Source: Bimuria novae-zelandiae CBS 107.79 (taxonomy: Eukaryota > Ascomycota > Dothideomycetes > Pleosporales > Didymosphaeriaceae). Taken from it: DNA of 30,961 nt. The notes beneath the pieces were generated by a model. It was not told where the DNA came from and did no database searches. It was given only the letters and a program-made list of their open reading frames with translations. Position numbers and translations under genes: made by a program. The stretch spans positions 1 through 30,961 of the forward strand of contig ML976725.1 of assembly GCA_010015655.1 (NCBI GenBank), read 5' to 3'. Positions 1-10,318 of this stretch are shown here, piece after piece (the first letter of the stretch is position 1; every line of letters starts with the position of its first letter).

Positions 1-546
1 TTGCCTGTACGCGCAGCCAGAAACGTCCCTGATTGTTACTTTCTGTGGCGGAGTTGTCTCCATAGCTAAGTCCTGAGCGACCTTATCTACCCATATCCAA
101 AGCTGACCTGCGTAGTAGTACTCCGGGATAAACTCTGTATCAAATTTTGGCTTGTAGAGATCCTTTTTAGGACCCACAAAGGCCTGCCAGCGACAAGTAA
201 CGTACGGCGACTCCGCTTCAGATACCCCAGTAGCTGATTTTGTCTCCTCTTCCTGAGTTTCTCCCTGCGTAGGGTCGCCAACGCTGGGCGGGTCACTGGG
301 TAGATCACTGGATAATACGATTGCTGGCAGTGGCTGCGCAGACGGAGGCTCGATATCATGATCAAGGCTAACTGGATCAGATACAGCGTTGTCCTCCGGC
401 GGAGGAGCATCCTTCTTGGATACTTGTCTCCGTGATTGGGTACCTTTGGCAGCTGCTGCAGGCGCCCGGCGCGCACGTTTTGAAGGATTTTTACCTCCAT
501 CAAATGGCTGGGTAGCTGTACGCTTACGCTGACTACGCGGCGGCAT
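1..546 (-). CDS. Unknown protein, N-terminal part, cut by the window edge
   Basis: An open frame of 182 codons starts at an ATG at 546 (MPPRSQRKR...) and runs leftward off the window without a stop. Residues 1-50 are basic and rich in K/R, P and A (PSKRARRAPAAAAK), like a disordered nuclear-type tail. Residues 50-115 are acidic and proline-rich, and from about 120 a more ordered aromatic part follows (YVTCRWQAFVGPKK, EYYYAGQLWIWVDKVAQDLAM). I do not recognise the family. The basic MPPR-type start and the AT-rich patch just upstream (774-890) would fit a transposon-borne protein, but that is only a suspicion. A longer overlapping frame in another phase (87-764) is arginine- and serine-rich with no ordered segment and is probably a shadow. 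The frame itself is not RIP-damaged. Confidence 0.45.
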   Translation of the reverse strand, partial: MPPRSQRKRTATQPFDGGKNPSKRARRAPAAAAKGTQSRRQVSKKDAPPPEDNAVSDPVSLDHDIEPPSAQPLPAIVLSSDLPSDPPSVGDPTQGETQEEETKSATGVSEAESPYVTCRWQAFVGPKKDLYKPKFDTEFIPEYYYAGQLWIWVDKVAQDLAMETTPPQKVTIRDVSGCAYRQ

Positions 547-1448
547 AATACAGGTATTGATACAGGGTGAATGTTCGCTGTAATCATTGTTTTACTAACA
601 AATTGGGTGATAGAAAATATTTTCTGGGAAGCTGGGGCCACCTCGGCTGCCCGAAGTGGGGCGGGACGGTATTTCGGAAAGCACCGATAGAGCAACGGTG
701 TCGCGGTCGTGGTGGTAGTGGGTGGTATTCTTTCCCAAGGTTTTTCGATCTGACAGCCCAACATTAAAACCCCTTTAAATAATTATTAAAAAAAAGCTAA
801 AAATATAAGAGAATAACCCTGAATCTCCGCTTCTAGCTCTTAAATTTTTATAAATTAATATTTAATATTGCGGTTGCAATGCAGCACTGTTAGGTTGAAA
901 GAATCTTGGCGTATTCCTCACTAAAAACGAGATCCTCGTACAACAGCGATCTCTAGATTGCCCCTATCTCTCTCTTGCCCATGCGTTTCAAGGTTGCCGC
1001 CTCATCACGCTTCACTGTGATCTATAGAGGGAATATCAGAAAATTCTTGTTTCAATGACTAATCTGTCGTCCTCATGTTCCTCCTGCCACATCCGATACG
1101 ACGTTGAATAAGTCGGCAAGAACCTATTGACAAAGCCTGCACTACACCAAAACTCCATGACACTGGGCAATCCGCAAGGTAGTATGTGCGCTCAAGGCTC
1201 CTCGAGATAGTGCGTGCTGCAGCCAATCCCCAAAGACATAGCGTTCTGCTCTCTCAGTCAATCCTTAATCTCAGGTCTCAATCCGAGTCCGTGTCCGTAT
1301 CCCCCACGCCCCTTGTCAGTTGCCCCGGTGACCCTACGGTCCACCGTGCACCTGCTTAGTCATCGATTATCTGTTCGTGTACTATAGAATAGCTAGTCTC
1401 AACACACACACAATACGATCGACTTTTCTGTCCACTTTTGAGCCCCAC
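547..1448. other. Gene-less interval with a short AT-rich patch
   Basis: No coding frame is supported here. Bases 774-890 are strongly AT-rich (runs of A/T, TAATATTTAATATT-like stretches) and look like a small RIP-affected or low-complexity scar next to the unknown ORF on the left. The remainder has ordinary composition and probably holds the 3' flank of the BTB gene. Confidence 0.5.
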
Positions 1449-2483
1449 TCATCTGTCACCCCTCACCCACTCTGCCAACTTGGTAACTTTATCCCAACCC
1501 GTCTTGGAATCTTCGCAATACTGGAGTCGATGACAGTAGTCGTTCATCTCGGGATACTCCACGAGGAAGTCGCGCACACAGTCCCTCAGGCCGCAGAGTT
1601 CCATGTCCTTGATGAGGTACTCTGCAACAAGGAAATGAATATACTTGTCTCGAGTCGGCGTGTTATCCAGTAGATAGGCCGCAATGCTGGGCACTTCTTC
1701 TACCCAAGGCATCTTTTTGATGGCATTGAGAAGATACGCGAACGATATAGCTGCGAGCATGGGAACGTCGTATTTGTCGGCGATACAATACAGGCCAGCT
1801 TCTTTAAAAAGGCGGCTGTCGCCATGGACGACAATAGCTACCGACCAAGCTGATTCAGCCGGTTCTGGTGGCGAAGAAGAGTCTGTGTCGCCTGGCAGTT
1901 CGAGGATACGAAACACGGTCTCAACATTGGCGGATGTTATGCTTGAAGCGGGTATTTCAAAGATCTCTCCATACTTCGCTAAACGTCTGGTCCTGGACAG
2001 CACGTGAGCGTTTGCCGACTCTCGCAATTCGTCTTTTAATTCTCGCAATGCCGTAGCACTGGTGCCATAGATGGCTCCCACCAAGCGGCGACGCACGCTC
2101 TGCTCGAGCCGGCCGGGGGCAAACGTATAGCTCCAATCGATGCGTAACAAGATTTCGGAGTCGGGTAGCTTCGTCCTTGAAAAGGACTTCCTGCCATGCA
2201 CACCCATGTACATCCATTTGAGCATGCGCTTCACATCCCCCAGATCGTCTGCGGGCAGGTCGATTATACCCTCGGCCTCCTCCTTGCCACCGAACTTCAT
2301 GGCTATTTCCAGGAACTGGGACTGCGGGCAAACGATTGCCTTGTGGACCTTGAAAGTCTCGCCAGCGCAGGTGATGGTCAAGTCGGAGTATTCACTAGTT
2401 TCAAAAAGATGTCGGTGCACAGGAGAGTGATTATTAGAGACCTGATATGCAAGGGAGAGTCCGGAATCGAAAATTGCGTCCAT
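1449..2483 (-). CDS. BTB/POZ domain protein, fungal type
   Basis: A single-exon frame of 344 residues. Residues 30-95 form a BTB/POZ domain: SEYSDLTITCAGETFKVHKAIVCPQS is the standard 'sDv.i.vg...f.vHk.vl...S.yF' core, followed by IDLPADDLGDVKRMLKWMYMG, the usual helix before the end of the fold. The rest is alpha-helical without a recognisable MATH, Kelch or BACK domain, as in the many BTB-only proteins of filamentous ascomycetes. Family knowledge: BTB domains mediate dimerisation and can serve as adaptors for Cul3 ubiquitin ligases; whether this one does is unknown. The ATG at 2483 lies 29 residues before the domain, a typical spacing. No introns are needed. The partner is not predictable from the neighbours. 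Confidence 0.85.
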   Translation of the reverse strand: MDAIFDSGLSLAYQVSNNHSPVHRHLFETSEYSDLTITCAGETFKVHKAIVCPQSQFLEIAMKFGGKEEAEGIIDLPADDLGDVKRMLKWMYMGVHGRKSFSRTKLPDSEILLRIDWSYTFAPGRLEQSVRRRLVGAIYGTSATALRELKDELRESANAHVLSRTRRLAKYGEIFEIPASSITSANVETVFRILELPGDTDSSSPPEPAESAWSVAIVVHGDSRLFKEAGLYCIADKYDVPMLAAISFAYLLNAIKKMPWVEEVPSIAAYLLDNTPTRDKYIHFLVAEYLIKDMELCGLRDCVRDFLVEYPEMNDYCHRLQYCEDSKTGWDKVTKLAEWVRGDR

Positions 2484-4129
2484 TTTGAATCTGACACGTT
2501 GAGGTTTCTTAACGGTGATGGCCGCGTCCTGCGGCTAGAGTTCGTCGCGGTGCTTATTCTGGTACGCCCTTCTGTTGCTGTAAGCGTCGCGTTTTTTTTC
2601 GTTACTGTGTGTCGTAAAACCTGTTCAGGTCGTTGGAGACAATAAAGAAAAGCTTCGTCGCGGCGGTCCTCCTGTTAAGGATGTGGGGGTCGATAATTTC
2701 GGTACGCTCACAACCACAACCACGGTAAATGCGCAAAATCAGATTTTTGTCTTAGAGTTAGAGCTCAATCATATATGATAATATATCAAAACAAGATGGT
2801 TCCCAATTGATCAGAAGAGTACTGCGACTGGAACCTGGGTCTATAACGAAGAGGCGAAGAAAAGACCCCATCCTTTCACGGGATTCACTGGTCCCTGCTG
2901 CAATCGTATCAGCGATGACGCCAAAATTGGTTCACAATACTCTGTGACTCTGATGCGAAGCTCCTACAGTATTTTACTTGGCGGCTTCTTCCCTGTCTCC
3001 TAGTACATGGATTTAGAAACCCAGCAGGCCCGAGTTCGCGAAGGCGGACCTGTGGCACATGCTGTTTCTACAGTAGATTATCCAAATTTTATATACACAG
3101 GATGACATGTCTCATATGGCACGAAGACACGATGTTGCACCTCCATACATATATACTTTCTTGGTTGCTGTGTCGTATGATAAAAGAAAAGCTATATATT
3201 TCCCAGTACAACCATGCACAATTTTATTCTGCACCTACACAAAGCGCCCTTTCTCCCCTTACCTATGGTATTTTTATACTCGCGGACCCACCACGCCAGC
3301 TCCCAACTTTGAGCACATAAACGATGAGTATACCACTCGAAGTCCACGGTCCCATCCATGCTGACAGCAGTTACCTTGCTTACCTCGTATAACCTGCCGC
3401 GTCTCGCTGCTTGCTTTCACCACTAACTATTTTCTCCCTAATTGTTCCGAGGTTCTCTCTGATGCGCCTTTTGGACCAAAGGGGCTAGTATCTTTTCGGT
3501 TTAGCTCCATAATATTTCACACATCTCTGTTCCTTCAGGCGACTCAGTATCTTGTATTCACAATCACTCCAAAGTCTCTCGATGATGAAGATCGAAGTCA
3601 CTAAATGTTGTGTCGTACCTAGGTATCCTTGCCATGGCAGTCGGCAGTGGTCCACCATTGGCTCGTTAGAGGGTTGATGCTCTCGTTGCACCAACAACGC
3701 TCACTAACCGCGGATATAATATTGAGGAATTTAAGATAGCCCAATACGCCAGGGAATATCGATGACCATGGACAACAACGACGAAGTTCAAGCAAGACCC
3801 CAACCGTTGTGCTAAGCTCGGCCTAGCGGCCACGTGGCGGGCTTCCGTGCGCCGGTTCACATGGCAACGGCGCTTGTTTATCGATGCCCTGACAGCGGCT
3901 GTCCGACGTAATATCAGGCCCACACAACGACGTCCAAATCGCGCATCTCCCCGCATATTCCATTTAGCTGCATGTTTCGTGCCTCATCCGCAACTTTACG
4001 CGTCCGCGCTGCCCGCTCCCGATCGCGCTGTCAGCTGCTGAATGCCTAAGGTAGCATAACCGCTTCATCACACGCTGCACCCAGCCGCTGTACATATCCC
4101 GCTGTACTCCCGGCTCAGCTTGGCTCGAC
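2484..4129. other. Intergenic region, no gene seen
   Basis: About 1.6 kb between two divergently oriented genes (BTB on minus, cdc14 on plus), so it should contain both promoters. Short open frames occur on both strands but none has a recognisable domain, coherent composition or splice continuation. A 10-bp palindrome TACCTAGGTA lies near 3617-3626. No tRNA or other RNA gene was recognised. Confidence 0.55.
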
Positions 4130-5118
4130 ATGGAGGCGCTACTCTCCCTTGCGTTCGACAATATCGCGTCCAAGGACACGCAGAAGATCCGGACCGGGCT
4201 GCGCCAGATCGAAGGCATGCTCGCGCACATCTGTCTCTCGAGCGGGAAGTCGACACCATCCAAGCCAGGTCACCGACGAAACCAGTCTGCGATAAACCTC
4301 GGCGAGCAACCGCAGTCGCCGCCGAAGAAGCTGGGACAGTTGGCGGAGGATGCAGCATTCCTGGAGTTCTTCCGGTTGCAGGAAGGCTTCGAGTGGAATG
4401 GTGAGCTCTACCGGCAATTTGGAGCGAATATAGCTAACGTGTGAATGTAGTCGCATTACGAGTGGCAGACTGTCTCGAGCGCCTATTGGGTATGACGAGT
4501 AGTAAGAGTATTCCTCCCCTCCAGAAGGGGTAAACCATTGCTCACAGCTCCCGCGCAGACGGCCAGAACGATCTCCTGATACTTACATCGCTCAACAACC
4601 TCCAAGGACTGCTCCTCCTGCATCCTCCCTCACGCACCATCTTCGGCCGCGAAAACAAGATGAACCTGCTTCTGGACCTTCTCGACCCCTTCAACTGCCC
4701 GGCAATCCAGTCCGCTGCCCTCCTTGTTCTCGTCGCGGCGTTGATCGCGACACCCCACAACACACGGATATTCGAGCTAATGGACGGTCTGCTCACGGTG
4801 ACGACCTTGTTCAAGGACGAAGAGACGACACAGCAAGTCAAGATGAAGCTGCTGGAGTTCCTATACTTCTATCTCATGCCGGAAGCCCCAGCTGTCGCCG
4901 CAAGCGCGCCCAACACACGGAGTCCCACCAAGTTGGTCGGTGTGTTCGACAGGCGGAGCAGCACCGTCCATAGCGATCAAGGTGGAGGACAGAACAGGAA
5001 GTTGACCCGCACGCAAGAGGAGAAGCAGTACGATCTGAGCCAATATCTGAACAATGTCGACGGGCTCGTGCAGGATCTGCAAGAGTTCCTTCCGTTCACG
5101 AGCGGCGCAGCGCATTGA
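4130..5118 (+). CDS. cdc14: Cell division control protein 14, SIN component (Cdc14 family)
   Basis: Three exons, 4130-4400, 4451-4489 and 4559-5118, give 289 residues. Intron 1 has donor GTGAGC, branch CTAAC and acceptor TAG; intron 2 has donor GTATGA and acceptor CGCAG at 4558. An earlier CACAG at 4547 would lead straight into a stop, so the later acceptor is chosen. The N-terminus MEALLSLAFDNIASKDTQKIRTGLRQIEGMLA and the helical core NDLLILTSLNNLQGLLLLHPPSRTIFGR with LLDPFNCPAIQSAALLVLVAAL match the family of the S. pombe septation-initiation-network protein Cdc14, not the Cdc14 phosphatase of the same name. Family knowledge: it binds and activates the Sid1 kinase at the spindle pole body to trigger septation. 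The middle (about 205-255) is a variable linker. The length is slightly above the yeast form. Confidence in the family is high. Confidence 0.9.
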
Positions 5119-6520
5119 TACCTAAGTGTCGAGGCAAGCGCATCACGACCACCACCGTTCACTAAATTTCCAGCATCAGCGTTTCTTTGCCCCCGTTTAT
5201 CTGTCTGTTCATACTGCATGTTCCTGTATGTATTCACGCGGCTGTCGCCACTTTCCTGTATTCCCAGTAGCGCGGTGTTTGGGTTGTGGAAATCATGGGA
5301 CAGGCATAACGGTGCGATATCAGGGTGGGCGCATTTCCTTTGGTTATTGTTTTGGCATTCGAGCGAATTTCGATCAAGGCATTGATGCGTAATGCATAGC
5401 GTGGGAAGCTTGCGCATGGCACTGTGTAATTGTGGTCTGCTTTGGCGTTGGACGGATAGGCAGGGATACGACTGCTCAGGGACTTCTGGATAATGATGAT
5501 TAGTTTACTCATTGCTCGATCACACAACAAATTCCGCTATGACAAATTCACCTGCGTGCGACGGAGAATCGAGGGGACTATTAGTGTACATAGGGTTTTG
5601 CTAGGAGGTGCCTCGGCCAGCGGGGTTTGTAGTCGGTGTGCTACCACATCGCCGGTGTTTTGCACGCAACAAAGTTTATGTGAAGTGCGGTTGCAATATG
5701 GCGAATACGCTGGCATGCAGGTCGGGATCGGGCCGGATATCGGCACTCTGGCTGGCCGACGAACGAGGAATGCAGGGGGAGCAAAACAAGGGGACGCTCA
5801 TCATATCGGCTGCCGCGGGATCTAGACTGCCTTGAGAAAAGTGTCGCAAGACCTTTTGCAGAAACGTCGGCGTGCCTCCAGTGCGACAAAGACCTGCCCT
5901 GCGGACAAAGCGACGGCGCCGCTGACAGCTTTGTAAGGCTCTCACAGACTGCAGGTGTCGTCTGGAGCACGGCGACTTGGTCTGGAGGCTTGCCATGGCT
6001 GGTCAGCCTTGCCAATGCCTGCGGTGAACCTCTTTTGGGTGCTCGTGAGCTGGCGATGACGCAGTTGGAAATGCATGGGGCGGACCAATGTTTGCGCGCT
6101 CGGGGCGAGGAGCTGCTACCGCGCCGCTGTAATGCCGCTGCCTTAGTCTCGACCTGTTCCGTACGTTCCGACGAAAGATGCGCGAAGGGCCGGCAACCTG
6201 CCAGAGTAAATGCCAATCCCCTGTGGCTCCACCCTGTGATTGAGTTTGTTGCCGTCTTTTTTCTTTCCTCCTACAACACAGCATCTGTCGTAGTATATCT
6301 ATCAAGAGCAGGGCTTTCAGAGACGACACCACCCACTGCGTTGACGCCGACCAGGGTATAACAGCTACCCTTGTCTACCCTACGGACGATCGCATCAGTC
6401 AGAACACCCGCCACACTTATTTTTGCAGGACCGGTGAAGGTCGTGTGCGCGAGCAGCAGCTCCCTTTCCTCCTTCACACCACTCCGTTCTGTCGGCTTTC
6501 CGCTTTCAAAATTGTTCATC
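5119..6520. other. Intergenic region, no gene seen
   Basis: About 1.4 kb between two tandem plus-strand genes. A 191-codon minus frame (5641-6216) is rich in S, R, A and P with no domain or ordered segment and looks like a GC-driven chance frame. The C/T-rich stretch at about 6240-6520 is likely the 5' leader of the following PAP2 gene. No RNA gene or mobile element was recognised. Confidence 0.5.
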
Positions 6521-7923
6521 ATGGGTGTCGGTGCGTTTATGGAACCTCTGGTGGTAGTGACGTTACTGTTTGGTGGTACATGGGTAAACCGAAACACCGA
6601 CTACCGCATATTCGACCGCCGAAGAAACGCGTCGCATGCGTCTCGCTCCTCGTCGCCCGGCTCCGCTGAGTCCGGCGGCTCCAGTCCACGCTCGAGTGCT
6701 TCACTGCTCGATGGGTACAGAGCATCCTCGCCTTCCTTGCTTCCTGAGCAAGAGCCGCACTGGAGAAAACGTGAGGTACGGTTGCTTGGATACAAGACCG
6801 AGGTGGTCTCGCCTAATACGCGGAGGTTCGAGGGTTACTTCTTGAGCCGATTACTTCAGAAGTTTCCGTTCCTGGTGGAGGCATGGTATTGGGCGCTGAT
6901 ATACTGGGTAAGCTCCACATCGTCCCTGTGGGCTTCATTAGTACTGACCCCGTCCAGGTATACCAACTTGGACGCGCTTTCACAGCTGTAACCCTCGTCG
7001 AATCGACTGTCGATGTAGCTCGCCAACATGCCCTCCAACTCATCCACCTTGAACAGCGCTTACATCTTTTCTTCGAACTTGATATCCAGCATTGGTTCCT
7101 CCAGCACCCCTTCCTTCTCCACTGGACGAACCGCATTTACTCCTTCATTCACATCCCGGGGACTATCCTCTTCCTCGTCTGGCTCTACTACTACACCACA
7201 ACCCGCAACAGCCTTGACCTCCCGCTCCCAAACAAATCTCGAGGCGAAGCCGACGGCTCGCCGGCAGGTCCGCGCTTGTATGCCGCCCGCCGCCGCACCA
7301 TGGCCATGTGCAACCTCCTCGCGTTCATCGTCTTCACCCTATGGCCCTGCATGCCTCCGCGCCTGCTTTCCGAACCAAACGTCCAAGGCTCCGTCGGCAA
7401 AGAAGCCCGCAGCTTCGGCTTCGTCGACACGGTACACGGTGCCGAGGGCGAAAGCAGCGTCTGGACGCAAAACAAGTTCTGCAACCAGTACGCCGCGATG
7501 CCCTCGCTGCACTTCGGCTACTCCCTCCTCATCGGCCTGACCGTCATGTCCATCCCGCTGGCACCCCAGCATCTTCGGTCCCGCTCCTTCGCGATCCCTC
7601 TTCTGCGCTTGCGCGTGCGCATGCCGTCGCCCCGTCGGCTAGCGTGTGTTGCGATCGGCATCGCGTATCCGACGATCATCCTCATCGCGATCATCGCGAC
7701 GGCGAACCATTTCACTCTCGACGCCGTGGCTGGCGCGTGCGTCTGTGGAATGGCGTGGGCAGGAAACCGCGTGCTACTCAACTTGCTCCCCGTGGAAGAC
7801 TACTTCTTGTGGTGTGTGCGGATCCACAAGCCGGAGCGTAGGACGGTGCTGCTTGAGGGCGAGGAAGACGAGACGTGGGGCCGCGACACTGTAAGAGGGA
7901 AGGGTGTCATGTTTAAGGCGTAA
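6521..7923 (+). CDS. PAP2-superfamily integral membrane phosphatase, Aur1/IPC-synthase-like
   Basis: Two exons, 6521-6907 and 6958-7923, encode 450 residues. The 50-nt intron has donor GTAAGC, branch CTGAC and acceptor CAG, and joins codons in phase 0. Catalytic PAP2 motifs are visible: AAMPSLHFGYS around His314 and NHFTLD with His380 and Asp384. Several hydrophobic helices surround them (MEPLVVVTLLFGGTWV near the N-terminus, IPGTILFLVWLYYY, CNLLAFIVFTLWP, ACVAIGIAYPTIILIAIIATA). A low-complexity serine-rich cytosolic-type segment lies at about 37-75. Family knowledge: the SLH and HxxxD motifs belong to lipid phosphatases/phosphotransferases; the MPSLH form and membrane layout resemble Aur1-type enzymes and related fungal PAP2 proteins. 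The substrate cannot be read from sequence; essential Aur1 itself is possible but less likely than a paralogue. The ATG at 6521 starts directly before the first helix; the frame is open 150 nt further upstream. Confidence 0.85.
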
Positions 7924-9158
7924 TCCTCCCCTGTTTTGTTTCCGGCTAACGTTTTTCTTTCTTTGGTTTTACAGGACGATGCGGTCCTTTCGGGTGGGCA
8001 TGAGATTTAATGAGTGGATGTGAATTTCGTTTTTGGACAGGGGGGAGCGAAGAAGAAGAGACGGACTAATTCAAAGCGAGCATCGCGACCACGGCGCAAC
8101 ACGCATTTAATTCCTTTTTTCTCTGCGAAGCGCGGTCGCTTGGATACCCCCCATTTTCAGATGGCTTTTGCGCACGCGCTGCTCGATGGGCTTCTTGTAT
8201 ATATGTATTGTTAGTATCGGGACGCTGGGGTAATGATATGGCTACGGCTTCGTTTCATTCCACTTCAATTCTTTCGTCTTCTCGTCCGGGGTTGTCAGTG
8301 ACGGTGGAATTGGGACTTCGGGTTCAATGTTCGCCGATGGAGGCGTGCATGTCTGTTCGGTCGTATATCTCGTTGGAGATCCTAAGGAGTAAGTGGGCAA
8401 GGGAGAGTGATAGGAGGATGGTTGTCTTGTATGGAAGGGGGTGGAATGGAGGATTTGATTTATGGATAAACGAGTATGAACGAGTAGGTGTAGGGCGATG
8501 ACGCGAAGTCGGCCGAGTCGCAAGGCTGGACGGATAGGGCAGGCGGCTAGCTGGTTTGGGCGGTGTGTGAGTACCTAGGTACCCGGAAAGGGTTGCAAGT
8601 GTGCCTGGGTAATGGACAATCGGTCCTGGAAGGGAGGACCTTGCTGCTGCAGACTTGGCCTTGATTCCGAAATGAGGGCCGAGTGTGAGGGTGTGTGATG
8701 TGTTGATGGGTTGATAGGTAGGGAGGCAGGAAGGGAAGCAGGACAACGTGGAGATCCGTAGTGATGCTGAAAACTAGAAGAGAAGCCAGAAAGAAGATGC
8801 CAAATTGAGCAGCTGGAGTGTAATTGAAGATGGATATAGAGGTTGGGTGGCGAGAGCGGCGGGTGCGGTACCTACGAAGGCGTTTGGTATTAGGATGCTA
8901 CACGTGCGGGAGGCTTGATGGTCGTTCGTAGCGATGTTTGCTGCGAAGTTCTTTGGCAAGGTAGCTTGGTCAGGGAGCACTATTTATTCGAAAGACGGCG
9001 TACAAAGCCTTCTGCATTAACTTGGTAACTCAGTATGAGTACCCGCAGCGACCGTCCTGCTAGTTCCGTTTACACAGCGACCGTTCGCACCCATTCACTC
9101 AACGCCTCGCGCATTCTAGCCGCGCCTTCACCGAGCTGTATAGATATGCTCTCGCAAC
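7924..9158. other. Intergenic region with promoter of the kinase-like gene
   Basis: About 1.2 kb without a supportable gene. Bases 8200-8750 are G-rich on the plus strand (many GG/TG runs), which yields proline/serine-rich chance frames on the minus strand. A perfect 12-bp palindrome lies at 8571-8582. No RNA gene was recognised. Confidence 0.5.
8571..8582. promoter_or_regulatory. Perfect palindrome GTACCTAGGTAC
   Basis: The sequence equals its own reverse complement over 12 bp. It lies about 580 bp upstream of the kinase-like gene in non-coding DNA. A shorter version, TACCTAGGTA, occurs near 3617-3626 in another intergenic region. The repeated intergenic placement suggests a protein-binding site or other cis element, but no function is shown by sequence alone. 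Confidence 0.3.
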
Positions 9159-10115
9159 ATGCCTTTCCACCACTCTCACCGCCTCTTCTCGTGCCCACAA
9201 CCGCGCCTCATGGGTTTCCTCCTGCACTCACGGCATCCGCCCATGCCCACGCCTACATCAAGCGGAAAGAACAACAGAGAAACATTCATGCTCTACCTAA
9301 CCCAGCGGCACATAAACAACCACACGCGCTTCATCCTTCTCGACTCCTCCGGAGACCTCCACTCCGGCACGCAAATGCGACCCCCAGAAGAAGTCGCCCT
9401 GATCACTCCCGCAGACCTTGCTCGCCTCCCGCGCACCCCTATGCCCACATCGCGCTACTTCCCGCTCCTGAACGCTAGCTCCGTCACCGTGTACACGGGC
9501 GCACTTGACGCCTCCGTCTACGTAAAGAAGCAGGCTCTCCTCGGGGCAAATTCCACCCGCCAGAAGCCCGAGTGGTACAAGAAGATGCTCACGCGCGAAC
9601 TCCTCATCGCGGACGCGCTTCTCGCGCATCCGCACGCCAATTTATGCGCGTACCGCGGAGCGTTAATCCATCCTGTGTCCAACCGCGTGATCGGACTGGT
9701 GTATAAGCGGTACACGCTCGACTTGCACCAATTCGTTCGTCGGAAATATCTCGTTTCGGCCTCCCAGGTCCACACTATTGTGGAGGGCATTGCGGCGGGT
9801 ATGAAGCACCTCCACAGCCTGGGCATTGTGCACTGCGATTTACGCCCGGTGAATATTTTCCTTACGTTGGGTCCGCCGGCACCGATAGTTGGGGGTGGGG
9901 TGGGGCTGGGGGAAGTCGTTGAGGAGGTTGTGCTTGGGGACTTTGACGCTTGTGTTAGGGTGGGTGAGCGGATCGATGGAAAGTTGGTGGCGGAAGAGTT
10001 TCGGCATAAGGGGTTTGGGTTTGGGATGGAGGCAAAGGTTGAAGTTGATACGTTTGCGCTGGAGGAGGTGGAGAAGTGGTTATGGAGGAAATTGGGGCCG
10101 GAGGCGAGGGTTTGA
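9159..10115 (+). CDS. Divergent protein-kinase-like protein
   Basis: A single-exon frame of 318 residues. Kinase-fold landmarks are present but sparse: VYVKK (K123/K124) as candidate ATP lysine, E147 in a helix-C-like segment (LTRELLIADALLAHPH), HCDLRPVNIFL at 225-235 as catalytic loop with Asp227 and Asn232, and DFD at 261-263 where DFG is usual. DTFALEEVEKWLW near 297-309 matches the helix-F region. A glycine-rich loop and an APE motif are not seen, and the activation segment is short. This pattern is typical of small fungal kinase-like proteins; activity is uncertain. The true start may be the ATG at 9288 (MLYLTQRHI), since the 43 residues before it are disordered in character. A glycine/valine-rich stretch at 243-258 is probably a surface loop. 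No intron is needed. Confidence 0.65.
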   Translation: MPFHHSHRLFSCPQPRLMGFLLHSRHPPMPTPTSSGKNNRETFMLYLTQRHINNHTRFILLDSSGDLHSGTQMRPPEEVALITPADLARLPRTPMPTSRYFPLLNASSVTVYTGALDASVYVKKQALLGANSTRQKPEWYKKMLTRELLIADALLAHPHANLCAYRGALIHPVSNRVIGLVYKRYTLDLHQFVRRKYLVSASQVHTIVEGIAAGMKHLHSLGIVHCDLRPVNIFLTLGPPAPIVGGGVGLGEVVEEVVLGDFDACVRVGERIDGKLVAEEFRHKGFGFGMEAKVEVDTFALEEVEKWLWRKLGPEARV

Positions 10116-10318
10116 GAGGTAGAAAGTGAGAGTTTACATTGAATTACGCGACTGTAGAGATTTTAAATCAGCAAGATGGGTAGTCGGAGAAGGCATTTTG
10201 GTCGTTTAGCTGGTCGATCAAGGCTCGGTCAGTTGAGTATCCATGTCTTTTTAGTCCCTTCCACCTGAGGCAGTGATTTGTCATACCGAGTGAACCAGGC
10301 TGTGCCCGCAGAGAGCCA

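Noticed and set aside
87..764. A 225-codon minus-strand frame, longer than the called ORF beside it
   Set aside because: It overlaps the 1-546 frame in another phase, is dominated by R, S, T and L, and shows no ordered or domain-like segment.
5641..6216. A 191-codon minus-strand frame
   Set aside because: Low-complexity S/R/A/P composition, no domain, no plausible splice partners; likely chance in GC-rich spacer.
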